From contig CADEHE010000002.1 of assembly GCA_902826775.1 (NCBI GenBank), forward strand, positions 310,001 to 374,000: a DNA stretch of 64,000 nucleotides. Direction: 5' to 3'. The first letter of the stretch is position 1. Each line of letters starts with the position of its first letter. A model generated the notes under the pieces. The model was not told the origin of the DNA and did not search any database. It saw nothing but the letters and a program-made list of their open reading frames with translations. The position numbers were made by a program, and so were the translations under genes. Shown here piece by piece: positions 36,201 to 42,200 of the stretch. The stretch comes from an uncultured Pseudomonadota bacterium. Lineage in GTDB: Bacteria > Pseudomonadota > Gammaproteobacteria > Burkholderiales > JALYOK01.

Positions 36201-36233
36201 GAACGCCATCGATGCTTGGTTGCGGCGGTGCAT
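27267..36233 (-). CDS. Giant LEPR-type surface protein (DUF4347, cadherin-like repeats, LamG, C-terminal membrane anchor)
   Basis: 2988 residues. The N-terminus has the LEPR-XLL-type signal (EELEPRIMYSADF, residues 14-26), seen on very large exported repeat proteins. A DUF4347 domain follows at about 63-225 (IVFIDAAVEDY, HVISHGSEASLRLG, LLLYGCDVA). Then come ~50-residue tandem repeats with NFVVVWASKSQD-type units (about 240-640) and many cadherin/Ig-like repeats of ~100 residues joined by NDAP or NEAP linkers. A LamG/concanavalin-like domain lies at about 1530-1745 (HYWRLDGSAADAIGG, LQFDGVNDYAALPD). The C-terminus has a hydrophobic segment near 2898-2920 (IGYVLWLLRGGVLVSSLL) followed by an acidic tail. 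No ordinary signal peptide is present, so a dedicated exporter is expected. It lies 23 bases downstream of the membrane fusion protein gene. Confidence 0.92.
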   Translation of the reverse strand: MHRRNQASMAFVFEELEPRIMYSADFAPGLVDEAGWQLDTEVRLAEDATLAPSTQAEQRRKEIVFIDAAVEDYRVLIDAIDRERGAQADLAFFLIDAEHDGVQQITAALDQRRGVDAVHVISHGSEASLRLGSTMLDAQNLASYAELLQQWGSALAPEADLLLYGCDVARSAEGAAFLRQIGTLTGADVAASSDATGVASGGGDWELEQHFGNVEVGTIGASAAVGSWGGLLGNEFLVNTTTNNDQDTSALTRGSQQAIAYDAAGNFVVVWASKSQDDTGTDGVYARRFADDGTPLTGEILVNTTVADDQNMARVVSDAAGNFVVTWTSNQQDGNGSGVYVRRFDANGVALTGEIAVNTTTSGDQENSVIAMNRGSGAFVVAWQGEGTGDADGIFFRRYAADGTALDATERRVNTSDSGAEGNPAAAMDTSGRFVVAFEVNNKMYFQRFDATGALQGTRVQVDNPVSNSTGAAIAMDDAGNFTLVYREQSILTGVWGRGYMSDGTQRYTWFHPATGDASSPSIAMAGDGAFVITYQKTGANGIDIYAFKHNADGSGNGTALVVNQTTTSDQVAPSIALLSTDHFTVVWSGEGAADAKGVSARIFSPANTAPVVGLSGALINYTDGDGPTLIDASATVTDAESPNFSTGTLTIAFAANGSVHDRLLINNQGAATGQIGVTGNTITYGGITIGSFVGTTDGATPLVVTFNYAATPAAAQALLRNIQYHNVSTTPSTLTRTVQAVLTDGDGGTSNVVTKSVQVADASQPPASAGGSVTSVEDAARVFVWADFNITDADSPIGATTAVRLTTLPAVDVLEYFNGRAWTRAGLGQVFTKSDIDAGLLRLMPLGDESGYDGYASAGVGNLKQDYAQFSFTPIQAAIETIINPGGEADGLADNGVWQNGAIGWSHAGNNAGVQNVVAGPDTFVIDDDASLFVDAGGSITQTLAATFSSARNYSLSFEFGWRGDTGFYPTEPGFKIELYAGSTLLGEFNETYIAGEPGKFVAGVLAVDGSLSGATNGSALQIKLTGISSQANFDNLQLISFDRDTDIGAAAQMTVDVTPVNDAPINSLPGPLSVNEDVALPIAGLSIADVDAATASTQLIVGNGTLNVNLTGGAVISAGANNSSSLTLTGSLAQVNAALATLSYQGNLNFNGSDSLQIVTNDLGGFGTGGALSDTDSLAITVDAVNDAPVITSNGGGVSASVTIAEGGTSVTTVVATDADLPAPALTYAIVGGADAAKFTINPATGALSFVGAQNLEAPTDANVDNVYEVSVRASDGTNADTQSLSVSLIDVNDAPVLDTAKSPTLDPISQGSGAPVGAVGTLVSQLVDFAPPAGGVDNVADEDSGALLGVAVTVADTANGTTWYSTDNGVNWSALGPVSDAGARLLAADGNTRIYFQANATFSGSLSSAITFRAWDRTVGSNGDLASVLVNGGGTAFSSASDTVALTVNPETTPIANDDSTIVSAGTLAAIDVRANDVSVTGNSLAVLEVTQASHGSVTLDAGGVLNYTSANGYVGTDSFGYIVRDVGDGLSHYWRLDGSAADAIGGANGSLVNGPATVLGKYGDALQFDGVNDYAALPDVSYANEFTLSFWFKLADNAGNGYRYIYSHGAAGAQNSVNVFFIENATVTGTGINNVLRTRLLDANDSDDVSGLDISATGLADNQWHLYTLTTTTGTGARVYVDGVQRAADANGGNAINPTGSLHLGANDTLSAARFLKGSVDGVALYAGGATSTEIGTLFDGGTARATVTVAVTNNVPVITSNGGGPTASVGVVENSSLVTTLNANDSDSPAQGLTYSISGGADSAKFTIDSDTGELQFISAPDYDTPGDVGSDNIYDVTVQATDSAGGTDTQAIRVSVTNMNESPSFAAQTFTLAENSPHGTLVGNASASDVDAGDTLTYSITAGNSGGAFSIDAAGQIQVANSAALNFEATPTFNLTVLVIDAGGLSNSAVITVNLTNVNEAPMNVVPGALSVNEDVALPIASISVNDVDGNIASVQASVANGRINVSLAGGASINAGANGSASLRLSGTQAQINAALASIVYQANADFNGGDVLTIASSDAATLNDTSTVNITVNPLNDAPLAADDSYGVNENGSLTLGALGGVLSNDSDVENSALSAALVSAPTNGTLALNANGSFVYTPNASFNGTDSFTYRSSDGSLDSNIATVTINVSSVNTAPFIVANASANIAEGGSVAIDSGHLRVDDFDNSPAQIVYTLTNAPSSGVLTRGGAVLTSGSQYTQQDIDANALWYTHDGGESIGDMFAFTVSDGLGGNIAATPFVLNIASVNDAPAIISNGGGASAALTVTENAVAVTTVVANDADLPVNALSYAISGGADAAWFAIDGTTGLLSFVTAPNFEAPLDANSDNMYEVIVRADDGNGGTATQALHVSIANLNEIPVNVLPGSLSATEDAPASIGGLSVADPDSNLATVSVSVAHGVLNVDLAAGANISAGANASAALTLAGTQSQINAALASIGYTPSLNFSGNDNLSIVSVDSGGQTDADGIAIDVAPTNDAPSIIAAQFTIAEGAGITLSASEIGAVDVEQNASQLTLTVSAIAGGYLEFIDHPGAAITLFTQADIEAGRVRFIHDGGEAAPNLVIAVSDFVASDGPRSVAIGFASINDVPALAVGSASFGENATVAIDASRLMSNDADNTASQLVFTLLSGPSAGHLEFSDNPGVVVTRFTQADIDSGRLRYVHTGSGQDDSFAFSVSDGRTSIRATFSLYATAPGGDSPAFASLPGTGIQDSGETAPQTSTSESVPLSTEAKPAAPNPSSFSIVLRVEPEASSPVIVAVAPDSSAGTTAASVPVSVVSSRRTAAMPSLALSSAVQASALPVNFALSLEGGDNGRAGSAVTVELSDTRYLRQLDEARQRSASEMKFDQIAIGSSIAASTSLSIGYVLWLLRGGVLVSSLLSSLPAWRMVDPLPVLGKVKNDDDDEDEESLQSLVKKHWDKRRDRAAVSAGTDAEESRPPGLGLVS

Positions 36234-36256
36234 GTGAGGGGCGCGCGTGGGCTTAG

Positions 36257-37297
36257 CTAGTCGCCGCGCGTGGCGAGATTGGTATGGCCCGGCGCCGAGA
36301 ACCAGGCCCGGTCAAGCGATCGTGAGAGCTTGAACGTGGCCGGGCGCGGACCTGCCTGCTTAGGGGTGTTCTGCGACGCTTTCTCGCTGCCGCTTGCCGG
36401 TGTTTTGCTTACAAGCGTTGATACGAAACTCGACGACGCCGGTTTTATGGCGGCAAGCGGTGCTCGCCGCAATTTCGAAGTGCTCTCGTTGGCTTGCGCG
36501 CCGAACGCGACTTTGCAGTGCACGCCCGCCGGTAGATCAAACTTCGGATTAGGCAGCGCCAAGCGCACTCGGAAAGTGTTGCTGGCTGCGTCCATCACCC
36601 GATCGACGTGGGTAACTTTCGCGGTGCGCTGTGGCGCACTCGGCAACTGCAGTTCCACCGACGCCGGGGTGCCTACACGGACTTTTTCGAACTCGGTTAC
36701 CGGCATGACCACCTCAACCTTGAGCGGATCGAGTGAAGCCAAGCGCAGAATCGGCCGCTCCTCGGCGCGCTCGCCGCGCGCCATGTAGCGCTCGACCACG
36801 ACACCGGAGAGCGGACTCCTGATAGTGCGCTGCGCAAGTTGTGAACGCGCGAAGTCGAGTTCACGCTGCGCCTGCTTGCGTTGCTCCTGCGCTTGCTTGA
36901 GTTTTAGCGCGGCGAGATCGGCCTCGGTGCGAGCTTCGTCACGCACTTGGCTGGAGATGAAATTGGCTTGGTACAACGACTCGGTACGAGCTTGCTTGCG
37001 GCGCGCGAACTCATGCGCGGACACAGCCGAATCCAGCTCGGCGTCACGCTGTGCGCGTGTTTGCGCGACGCTCACCGCAGAGCGCTCCACCTCAGCTTGC
37101 AATTGCGCCAGCACTTGACCTTCGCGCACAAGATCGCCGCGGTCAACGAAGACGCGCTCGAGCAGACCGATGACCGGGCTGCCGACTTCGATCACTTCGT
37201 TCGGCTCTACCAGGCAGCCGATCGGCTGTGCTTGTGCGCCTGCTTCGAGGGCGAGCGGCAGTAAGAGCGGAAGAAGATAGTTGGCGCGAAATTTCAT
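36257..37297 (-). CDS. HlyD/RND-type periplasmic adaptor (membrane fusion protein)
   Basis: 346 residues from ATG 37297, chosen because AAGGAT precedes it and a signal peptide follows at once (MKFRANYLLPLLLPLALEAG, AQAQ). An upstream in-frame start at 37405 would bury the signal. The protein has a biotinyl-lipoyl-like half-motif (VGSPVIGLLERVFVDRGDLV), a long helical hairpin rich in Arg, Ala and Gln (about 65-145) and the second half IRSPLSGVVVERYMARGERA, then a beta-barrel domain. The C-terminal ~70 residues are low-complexity and rich in Ser, Lys and Pro. No RND pump gene is near; the context points to export of the adjacent giant protein. The 175-base gap before it may hold a promoter. Confidence 0.88.
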   Translation of the reverse strand: MKFRANYLLPLLLPLALEAGAQAQPIGCLVEPNEVIEVGSPVIGLLERVFVDRGDLVREGQVLAQLQAEVERSAVSVAQTRAQRDAELDSAVSAHEFARRKQARTESLYQANFISSQVRDEARTEADLAALKLKQAQEQRKQAQRELDFARSQLAQRTIRSPLSGVVVERYMARGERAEERPILRLASLDPLKVEVVMPVTEFEKVRVGTPASVELQLPSAPQRTAKVTHVDRVMDAASNTFRVRLALPNPKFDLPAGVHCKVAFGAQANESTSKLRRAPLAAIKPASSSFVSTLVSKTPASGSEKASQNTPKQAGPRPATFKLSRSLDRAWFSAPGHTNLATRGD

Positions 37298-37472
37298 GGT
37301 TCGATCCTTGCGGCATGCATCCGATTGCTCCTGGCCAGCGGCGCTCGGGCGTCTACTTTTGAGAAAGCGCAAACGGCAACGTTTACAAAACCATATACTG
37401 ACCATAGGTCTATACAGACAGTGTTTTGGGTGAATATTGATAACTGCATACTACTCATACTTAACCTTTTCA

Positions 37473-39623
37473 TTACACATTCTCCGCAGCGAAATGCCGC
37501 AGGAACAACCGGCGACCAGCGCGCTGCAAACGCTGTGCTAGGGGCTCGCTGCCGAGATCGAACTGGGCGTAAGCGCGCCCACCGACCCTGGTGGCAACCT
37601 TGGCCGGAACACGCAAGTCGATGACGAAGAATGGTTCCAGCGATCGCATTCCCTTGCCCTCTGCAGGATCGGTGGTCCACCTCCCCCCCCCTTTGTCGCC
37701 GAGCGCCGCACTCGGCAGATCGTTCGATGCTTGCGGGGTTTCACCGTGAATTCGAGCCGGCAACGCTTCGCTCATTGAATCCGCGAGGCGCACTTGCACG
37801 CTACGACTGCGTTCACGCACCAGAGCCGCGGCATCGTGCGGCAGCAGTGCGCGGATGATCACATCTTGTGGCGCGAGCACATGCGCAAGCAGCGCACCTT
37901 TCGCGACATAGCTCTCCAACACATCTTGTCCGCGCGGCAGCACAAGCATGCCGTCGACAGCACTGCGCAAAATAAGGCCGTCGATCTGCGCGCTGATCTG
38001 TCCCAATTCGCTTTGGACTTTGGCGGTTTCGTCGGCCAGGGCTTGCGCACGCGCCAAGTCAACGGCGAGCGCGGTGGAGTGTGCGGTCGCGAGGCGGCGC
38101 AGGTGTGCTTGCAGTTCATCGCGCCGCGCGCTCAACTTGGGGTTGCGCATCACCAGCAAAGCATCGCCGCGCTTGACGCTCTGGCCATCCGCGACCAGCA
38201 CTTTACTGATGAAACCTTCGCTCGCAGCACGCACTCGTGCTTGCTCCGGCAACCAGACGACGCCTTCCACTTGCGTCGACAACGGCACCGGCACAGCGAA
38301 GATCACCAGCGACACGCTTGCGCATAGCGCGGCCGCAACGCCAATCGCCCTGGCACGCCGCTTGGTCAAGCGCGAAGATGTCAGCAAGAATCCCAGCGCT
38401 CGCCATACCGGCACTATAATTAAAGAGAAGCTGAACCATGCAAGCAACAGCATGGCGAGGAGCACCGATTTGGTACTTACCCACACTGCCACGGCAATAC
38501 TCAGTACGAGGCGATAGACCCAGGCGGCAACGCCGTAGCTGAGGAGCCACCAACGTTCTCCGCGCGTGCCTGCCGGCGAGCGCGCGGATCTGATTCCGAG
38601 CAAATAATGTTGCGCGAGGTAAGCGAGATACGCGCGGCTGCGCGCCGCCAAGTTGGGAAGCTCCAGCGCATCCGACAACACGTAATACGCGTCGAATCGC
38701 ATGAGCGGATTGCCATTGAACAGCAGTGTAGACACTGCGCCGACCATCATCGTGACGAAAGCCAATTCACGCAACAAACCATCTTCGACCATCAGCCAAA
38801 GCAGCGTAGCCGACGCCGCCAGCGCCAGTTCCACCATGACGCCAATTGCGCCCACCAAAACGCGATGTCGCTTCTCGCGGAACGCGGAAGCCGCCGACGC
38901 ATCGACGTAGGGCACCGGCACCAGCAGCAGCAGCGTCACGCCCATATCGTGAACTTCGCCACCCCACATGCGTGTAGCCAACGCGTGCCCGAGTTCGTGC
39001 AGCGCCTTGATAGCGGGATAGCTAAGCCAGAGCAGCAACCAAAAGTGCGGTGTTAGCAGATGCACGTCCGCGTATTCGCGCAGTGCGGGCCAGTGGCTAA
39101 GCGCGGCAAACACGCCCACCAGAATGAGGCCCAGCCACGCTAGCAATACCGGCACCGAGAAAAGCAAGCGCGCGAACGGTATGAGTCGGTCCAATAGCCG
39201 CGTCGGATCGAACAACGGCACAGGGAAGGCCAAAGGATTGACGAACGCTTTGTTGCGCTTGGCCTTGCGCTCGTCACGGCGGCGGAATACCTCACCGAAC
39301 TCGGGTGCGTATTCGGTGCGCAGCAGTTCCGCTTCGCTTAGTTCGCTCAAGAGGCGCACCACTTCATTTTGTGTCGGCGCCTGTTCCGCGCGCGCATGCA
39401 CCAATGCGTCCCAGACCTGCTGCACCGAGTGGCGCCCGTCGAGGCGGCCGACGAACTGGTAGCCGGCCTCGTCGAGACGGAAATGTTTGCCCGAGCTTCG
39501 GTCGTGCAGCACAAACCAGCGCGCACCGCGATAGTGTTGCCGCAGAATCGTCACCTGCGCGCGCAACTGCGGGTGCGCACCGGAGACGCGATGCCAGAGC
39601 GGGCTAAATACCGATTCGCTCAT
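37473..39623 (-). CDS. PqqD-like/M50 site-2 metalloprotease/HlyD fusion protein
   Basis: 716 residues with three parts. Residues ~25-105 resemble a PqqD/RRE peptide-binding domain (WFVLHDRSSGKHFRLDEAGY, VWDALVHAR). The middle is a polytopic M50 (site-2) metalloprotease: zinc motif LHELGHALAT near residue 209 and the third ligand block NGNPLMRFDAYY near 304, among several membrane helices. The last ~280 residues are HlyD-like (VRAASEGFISKVLVADGQSV, SAVDGMLVLPRGQ) with a short helical hairpin. The gene follows the GAF-HlyD gene after three bases, so translation is coupled. The build suggests a membrane machine that recognises, trims or passes on an exported polypeptide; the giant LEPR protein is the obvious candidate. 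Confidence 0.88.
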   Translation of the reverse strand: MSESVFSPLWHRVSGAHPQLRAQVTILRQHYRGARWFVLHDRSSGKHFRLDEAGYQFVGRLDGRHSVQQVWDALVHARAEQAPTQNEVVRLLSELSEAELLRTEYAPEFGEVFRRRDERKAKRNKAFVNPLAFPVPLFDPTRLLDRLIPFARLLFSVPVLLAWLGLILVGVFAALSHWPALREYADVHLLTPHFWLLLWLSYPAIKALHELGHALATRMWGGEVHDMGVTLLLLVPVPYVDASAASAFREKRHRVLVGAIGVMVELALAASATLLWLMVEDGLLRELAFVTMMVGAVSTLLFNGNPLMRFDAYYVLSDALELPNLAARSRAYLAYLAQHYLLGIRSARSPAGTRGERWWLLSYGVAAWVYRLVLSIAVAVWVSTKSVLLAMLLLAWFSFSLIIVPVWRALGFLLTSSRLTKRRARAIGVAAALCASVSLVIFAVPVPLSTQVEGVVWLPEQARVRAASEGFISKVLVADGQSVKRGDALLVMRNPKLSARRDELQAHLRRLATAHSTALAVDLARAQALADETAKVQSELGQISAQIDGLILRSAVDGMLVLPRGQDVLESYVAKGALLAHVLAPQDVIIRALLPHDAAALVRERSRSVQVRLADSMSEALPARIHGETPQASNDLPSAALGDKGGGRWTTDPAEGKGMRSLEPFFVIDLRVPAKVATRVGGRAYAQFDLGSEPLAQRLQRAGRRLFLRHFAAENV

Positions 39624-39626
39624 AGG

Positions 39627-41180
39627 TTAGCTGGTCCAAGACCAAGTCATGAGCCGCAGGGTGTCAGCGACGCGATGGGTCCAGACCCAAAGCAGCGAGT
39701 GTTGCCCAGCATTTACCTTGGCAACGCCCTTTAAACCAGGACGCAGCGCCGCCCATTGTGCAACACGCGGATCGTTCAGTTTCGCTTCGACTTCAAAGTA
39801 GTTGCGGCCCTCCGACGTGATCGCCACGGGCGTGACGCGCTGCACGCTAATCGCGATCGGATCGGAGGACAGTGCCGCGAGCATCAAGATGCCGTGGCTA
39901 CTCTGCGCGAGCTGGGCAATATCGCGCTCGTCAACTTCGACGATTACTCGATAGTCAGCGCTTGGCGCTAGCGTGAAGAGCGTATCGCCTTGCTTGACCG
40001 GGGCGCCCAGCAACTGCGAAAGATCGCCCTTGATGATGATGCCATCAAATGGCGCAACGATGTTGGCGCGGCCGAGCTTATCTTCGATCAACGTCAGTTG
40101 AGCACGCGCCTCTTCGATGCGCGCCACGGACGTGACGGCGGCGCTGCGATCATGTTTCGCGATCGCTTCACGATAAGCATTTTCGTGCTGAGCAATCTCA
40201 CTTTCCCACTTGCGGCGTTCAAGTTCGTCCGCATCTTGATCAAGCGATGCTAATACCTGACCTTGCTTGACCACGGCGCCTGCGCGAACATGCACCTGCT
40301 TCAGAAATCCGTCGGCGGGGGCGACGGTGACGCGCTGCACAGAACCCTCGAGGCGCGCGGGCGCCGAAACGCGATAATCAACCTGCCATATGGCTGCCGC
40401 CGCTAGAGCTGCAGCTAGCGCACCCAAAGCGAGCTTGGGCACCAGATAGGCGCTGCCGAACAAACTTTTAAGCGACGCGCAGGCGCGCTCGCGCAACACA
40501 GAGCGCAGCGGGCGGTCGCGTTCGCGCCGCAATACGAGCAAAGGACCGATGAGTGCGACGACGTGCTCAATCCGCGCTAGCGTTGAACCTGTGAAAGTGC
40601 CGTCGGCGCGCTCGAACGTAAGCACGCCGCACGCCGTGCCCGCACGCGCAATCGGCACACTACAAATTGCGGCACCGCCTTGTCGCTTCGAAAGCGCGCC
40701 GTGAAACTGGGTGATCTGAGGCTTGGCTTGTGCTAGCGGCGGAAACTGAACCGTCACTCCTTGATCGCTGCATTCATCCATTGCACCGGCGATCTGGCTG
40801 ACCAAGGTTTGCTGCTCACGAAAATCGGTGACATGCGAAATGGCGGTGACGGTGATGTCGCGCTGGCGCAAGAACCCGATGCTTACCTGCGAGCAGCCAA
40901 AGCGTTGCGCCAACTCCGTCACAAGCGCGCTGGCGGCATCAGCGAACTTTTCGTGACTGAGCGCGACGGCAAACAGGTCCAGGACTTTTGCCGCGGGCAA
41001 AGCCTCCCCGAGGGTCTGCAACTCGCCTTGCGCTCCGACAAGCCGAGGTTCGGTCCGGATGCCGATGCGGCCGTCCGCGCGTTGAGCGGAGGCAGGCGTA
41101 GGCGCCAACAAGAGGGGCTCCAAATTAATGCCTCCTGCCAGACGTGCAGCGGCAGCTGCCGACAATTCTTGCATCGACAC
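39627..41180 (-). CDS. GAF domain fused to HlyD-type membrane fusion protein
   Basis: 517 residues. After a variable start, a GAF-like sensor domain occupies about 70-205 (ALVTELAQRFGCSQVSIGFL, AICSVPIARAGTACGVLTFE). A single membrane helix lies near 245-265 (LALGALAAALAAAAIWQ), followed by a HlyD periplasmic part: APADGFLKQVHVRAGAVVKQ, a coiled-coil hairpin (about 325-380), IVAPFDGIIIKGDLSQ and a beta-barrel region. The GAF part should therefore face the cytoplasm. GTG at 41180; an in-frame ATG is at 41174, and neither has a strong ribosome site. It is the first certain gene of the export cluster. It probably gates or senses export rather than pumping; the ligand is unknown. Confidence 0.85.
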   Translation of the reverse strand: MSMQELSAAAAARLAGGINLEPLLLAPTPASAQRADGRIGIRTEPRLVGAQGELQTLGEALPAAKVLDLFAVALSHEKFADAASALVTELAQRFGCSQVSIGFLRQRDITVTAISHVTDFREQQTLVSQIAGAMDECSDQGVTVQFPPLAQAKPQITQFHGALSKRQGGAAICSVPIARAGTACGVLTFERADGTFTGSTLARIEHVVALIGPLLVLRRERDRPLRSVLRERACASLKSLFGSAYLVPKLALGALAAALAAAAIWQVDYRVSAPARLEGSVQRVTVAPADGFLKQVHVRAGAVVKQGQVLASLDQDADELERRKWESEIAQHENAYREAIAKHDRSAAVTSVARIEEARAQLTLIEDKLGRANIVAPFDGIIIKGDLSQLLGAPVKQGDTLFTLAPSADYRVIVEVDERDIAQLAQSSHGILMLAALSSDPIAISVQRVTPVAITSEGRNYFEVEAKLNDPRVAQWAALRPGLKGVAKVNAGQHSLLWVWTHRVADTLRLMTWSWTS

Positions 41181-41218
41181 TCATGCAACGGTGCTTTCGC
41201 GAAGCCACACGCTGTTCC

Positions 41219-41485
41219 TCAATAGAAGACCGGTATGTAATTGATCTTAAAGACGCATTCGTAACATGCCCTGGCTCCAACTGTGCAAGTCAAGAGCGCA
41301 AAACCGCCAACCATTAACCCATAGCAAGCGTCAGGCCACCATTCTTTGATGGCAGAGCAACCGTGGCAGCTAGCGTGATGGGTGAAATTGCGGACTCGCC
41401 GAAGGAGGCTGATAGCCGAGAGGTGGGCTACGCACGTCGTAGAAACACGGCATGCGCGTCGGTGTAGCTGGGACTCAGGCTCCAT
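41219..41485 (-). CDS. Possible small cysteine-rich peptide upstream of the export cluster
   Basis: An 88-codon frame whose stop lies 38 bases before the GAF-HlyD start on the same strand. The C-terminal half is peptide-like: CHGCSAIKEWWPDACYG, a hydrophobic LMVGGFALLTCTVGA and a CYEC pair near the end, giving six cysteines in about 40 residues. That pattern and its place before a PqqD/M50/HlyD gene would suit an exported or processed peptide. Against it: there is no ribosome site, the N-terminal half is basic and nondescript, and ATG 41485 lies directly after the tRNA terminator, so its own promoter would have to be very close. It may be noncoding. Confidence 0.3.
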   Translation of the reverse strand: MEPESQLHRRACRVSTTCVAHLSAISLLRRVRNFTHHASCHGCSAIKEWWPDACYGLMVGGFALLTCTVGARACYECVFKINYIPVFY

Positions 41486-41486
41486 A

Positions 41487-41523
41487 AAGCAAAACGGCTC
41501 GAGCACGTTGAGTGCTGGAGCCG
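41487..41523 (-). terminator. Rho-independent terminator after tRNA-Asp
   Basis: On the minus strand, arms of 12 bases (41512-41523 and 41495-41506, one G.G mismatch) close a five-base loop and are followed by TTTTGCTTT. It lies 46 bases beyond the tRNA-Asp 3' end and should end the hup-tRNA-Val-tRNA-Asp transcript. Confidence 0.8.
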
Positions 41524-41569
41524 CTTGCCTTGGAACCGCCTTGAACGCTAACTTGGGAACAGCGGGTGA

Positions 41570-41646
41570 TGGCGGAGTGGACGGGACTCGAACCCGCGAC
41601 CCCCGGCGTGACAGGCCGGTATTCTAACCGACTGAACTACCACTCC
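41570..41646 (-). tRNA. tRNA-Asp (anticodon GTC)
   Basis: 77 nt including an encoded CCA. The acceptor stem is GGAGTGG paired with CCACTCC, the anticodon arm reads GGCCTGTCACGCC, and the T arm GGGTTCGAGTCCC is standard. It lies 42 bases downstream of tRNA-Val on the same strand. Confidence 0.97.
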
Positions 41647-41688
41647 ACGCGATGAGCCCGCTCAGAACTAGGCAAAACGCCTAGGCGA

Positions 41689-41764
41689 TGGTGGGTGCTG
41701 AGAGGCTCGAACTCCCGACATTCGCCTTGTAAGGGCGACGCTCTACCAACTGAGCTAAGCACCC
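41689..41764 (-). tRNA. tRNA-Val (anticodon TAC)
   Basis: 76 nt including CCA. The acceptor stem GGGTGCT pairs with AGCACCC; the anticodon loop CTTACAA gives TAC. It starts seven bases after the HU stop codon, so it is probably processed from the hup transcript. Confidence 0.97.
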
Positions 41765-41771
41765 AAGCCCG

Positions 41772-42044
41772 TTAGTTTACCGCATCCTTAAGCGCCTTGC
41801 CCGGACGAAACTTGGGAACGGCAGCGCCCTTGATCTTTATCGTATCGCCGGTGCGTGGATTGCGCCCATTGCGCGCCTTGCGTTTACCCACATAGAACGT
41901 GCCAAATCCTACGAGCGTAATTCTGCCGCCTTTCTTTAGCGATGTCTTAATCGCTGCGACCGTGCCGTCCAATGCGCGACCTGCCGCCGCCTTGGATATA
42001 TCAGCAGACTTGGCGATATGGTCGATCAACTCCGATTTATTCAC
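41772..42044 (-). CDS. hup: DNA-binding protein HU
   Basis: 90-residue HU/IHF family nucleoid protein that bends DNA as a dimer. The GTG at 42044 gives [17 protein letters not shown] and has the strong ribosome site AAAGGGGA. The family signature is visible: [21 protein letters not shown], with the DNA-intercalating proline in the RNPRTG arm, and the end [14 protein letters not shown]. The order lon-hup-tRNA-Val-tRNA-Asp is typical of Betaproteobacteria. A sigma-70-type promoter lies between lon and this gene. Confidence 0.96.
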   Translation of the reverse strand: MNKSELIDHIAKSADISKAAAGRALDGTVAAIKTSLKKGGRITLVGFGTFYVGKRKARNGRNPRTGDTIKIKGAAVPKFRPGKALKDAVN

Positions 42045-42099
42045 TGTGGTCCCCTTTCGTTGGTGGATGTACCCGCTGACACTACTTATCTGGACGAAT

Positions 42100-42129
42100 T
42101 TTATAGCAAGGCGCAAAAGCCCATGTCAA
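42100..42129 (-). promoter_or_regulatory. Sigma-70-type promoter of hup
   Basis: On the minus strand, TTGACA (42124-42129) and TATAAA (42100-42105) are separated by 18 bases. The start would be near 42093, about 50 bases before the HU GTG. Confidence 0.75.
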
Positions 42130-42140
42130 GACAGAAAACT

Positions 42141-42174
42141 CCAGCACTGCGCAAAGGTGTTTGCGCAGTGCTGG
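42141..42174 (-). terminator. Terminator hairpin after lon
   Basis: A perfect 15-bp stem (CCAGCACTGCGCAAA and its complement) with a four-base GGTG loop, 27 bases beyond the lon stop. On the minus strand it is followed by GGAGTTTTCTGTC, a modest T-run, just before the hup promoter. Confidence 0.8.
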
Positions 42175-42200
42175 GGGTTACGAGCGTGAAGAATAGTGTG

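Noticed and set aside
27267..36233. Repeat-rich DNA as a possible CRISPR or satellite array
   Set aside because: The repetition is at protein level (about 100-residue Ig/cadherin-like units) and the reading frame is open throughout.
27757..36260. Many plus-strand frames of 60-270 codons across the giant adhesin gene
   Set aside because: They are antisense shadows of a continuous 2988-codon frame with clear cadherin-like repeats.
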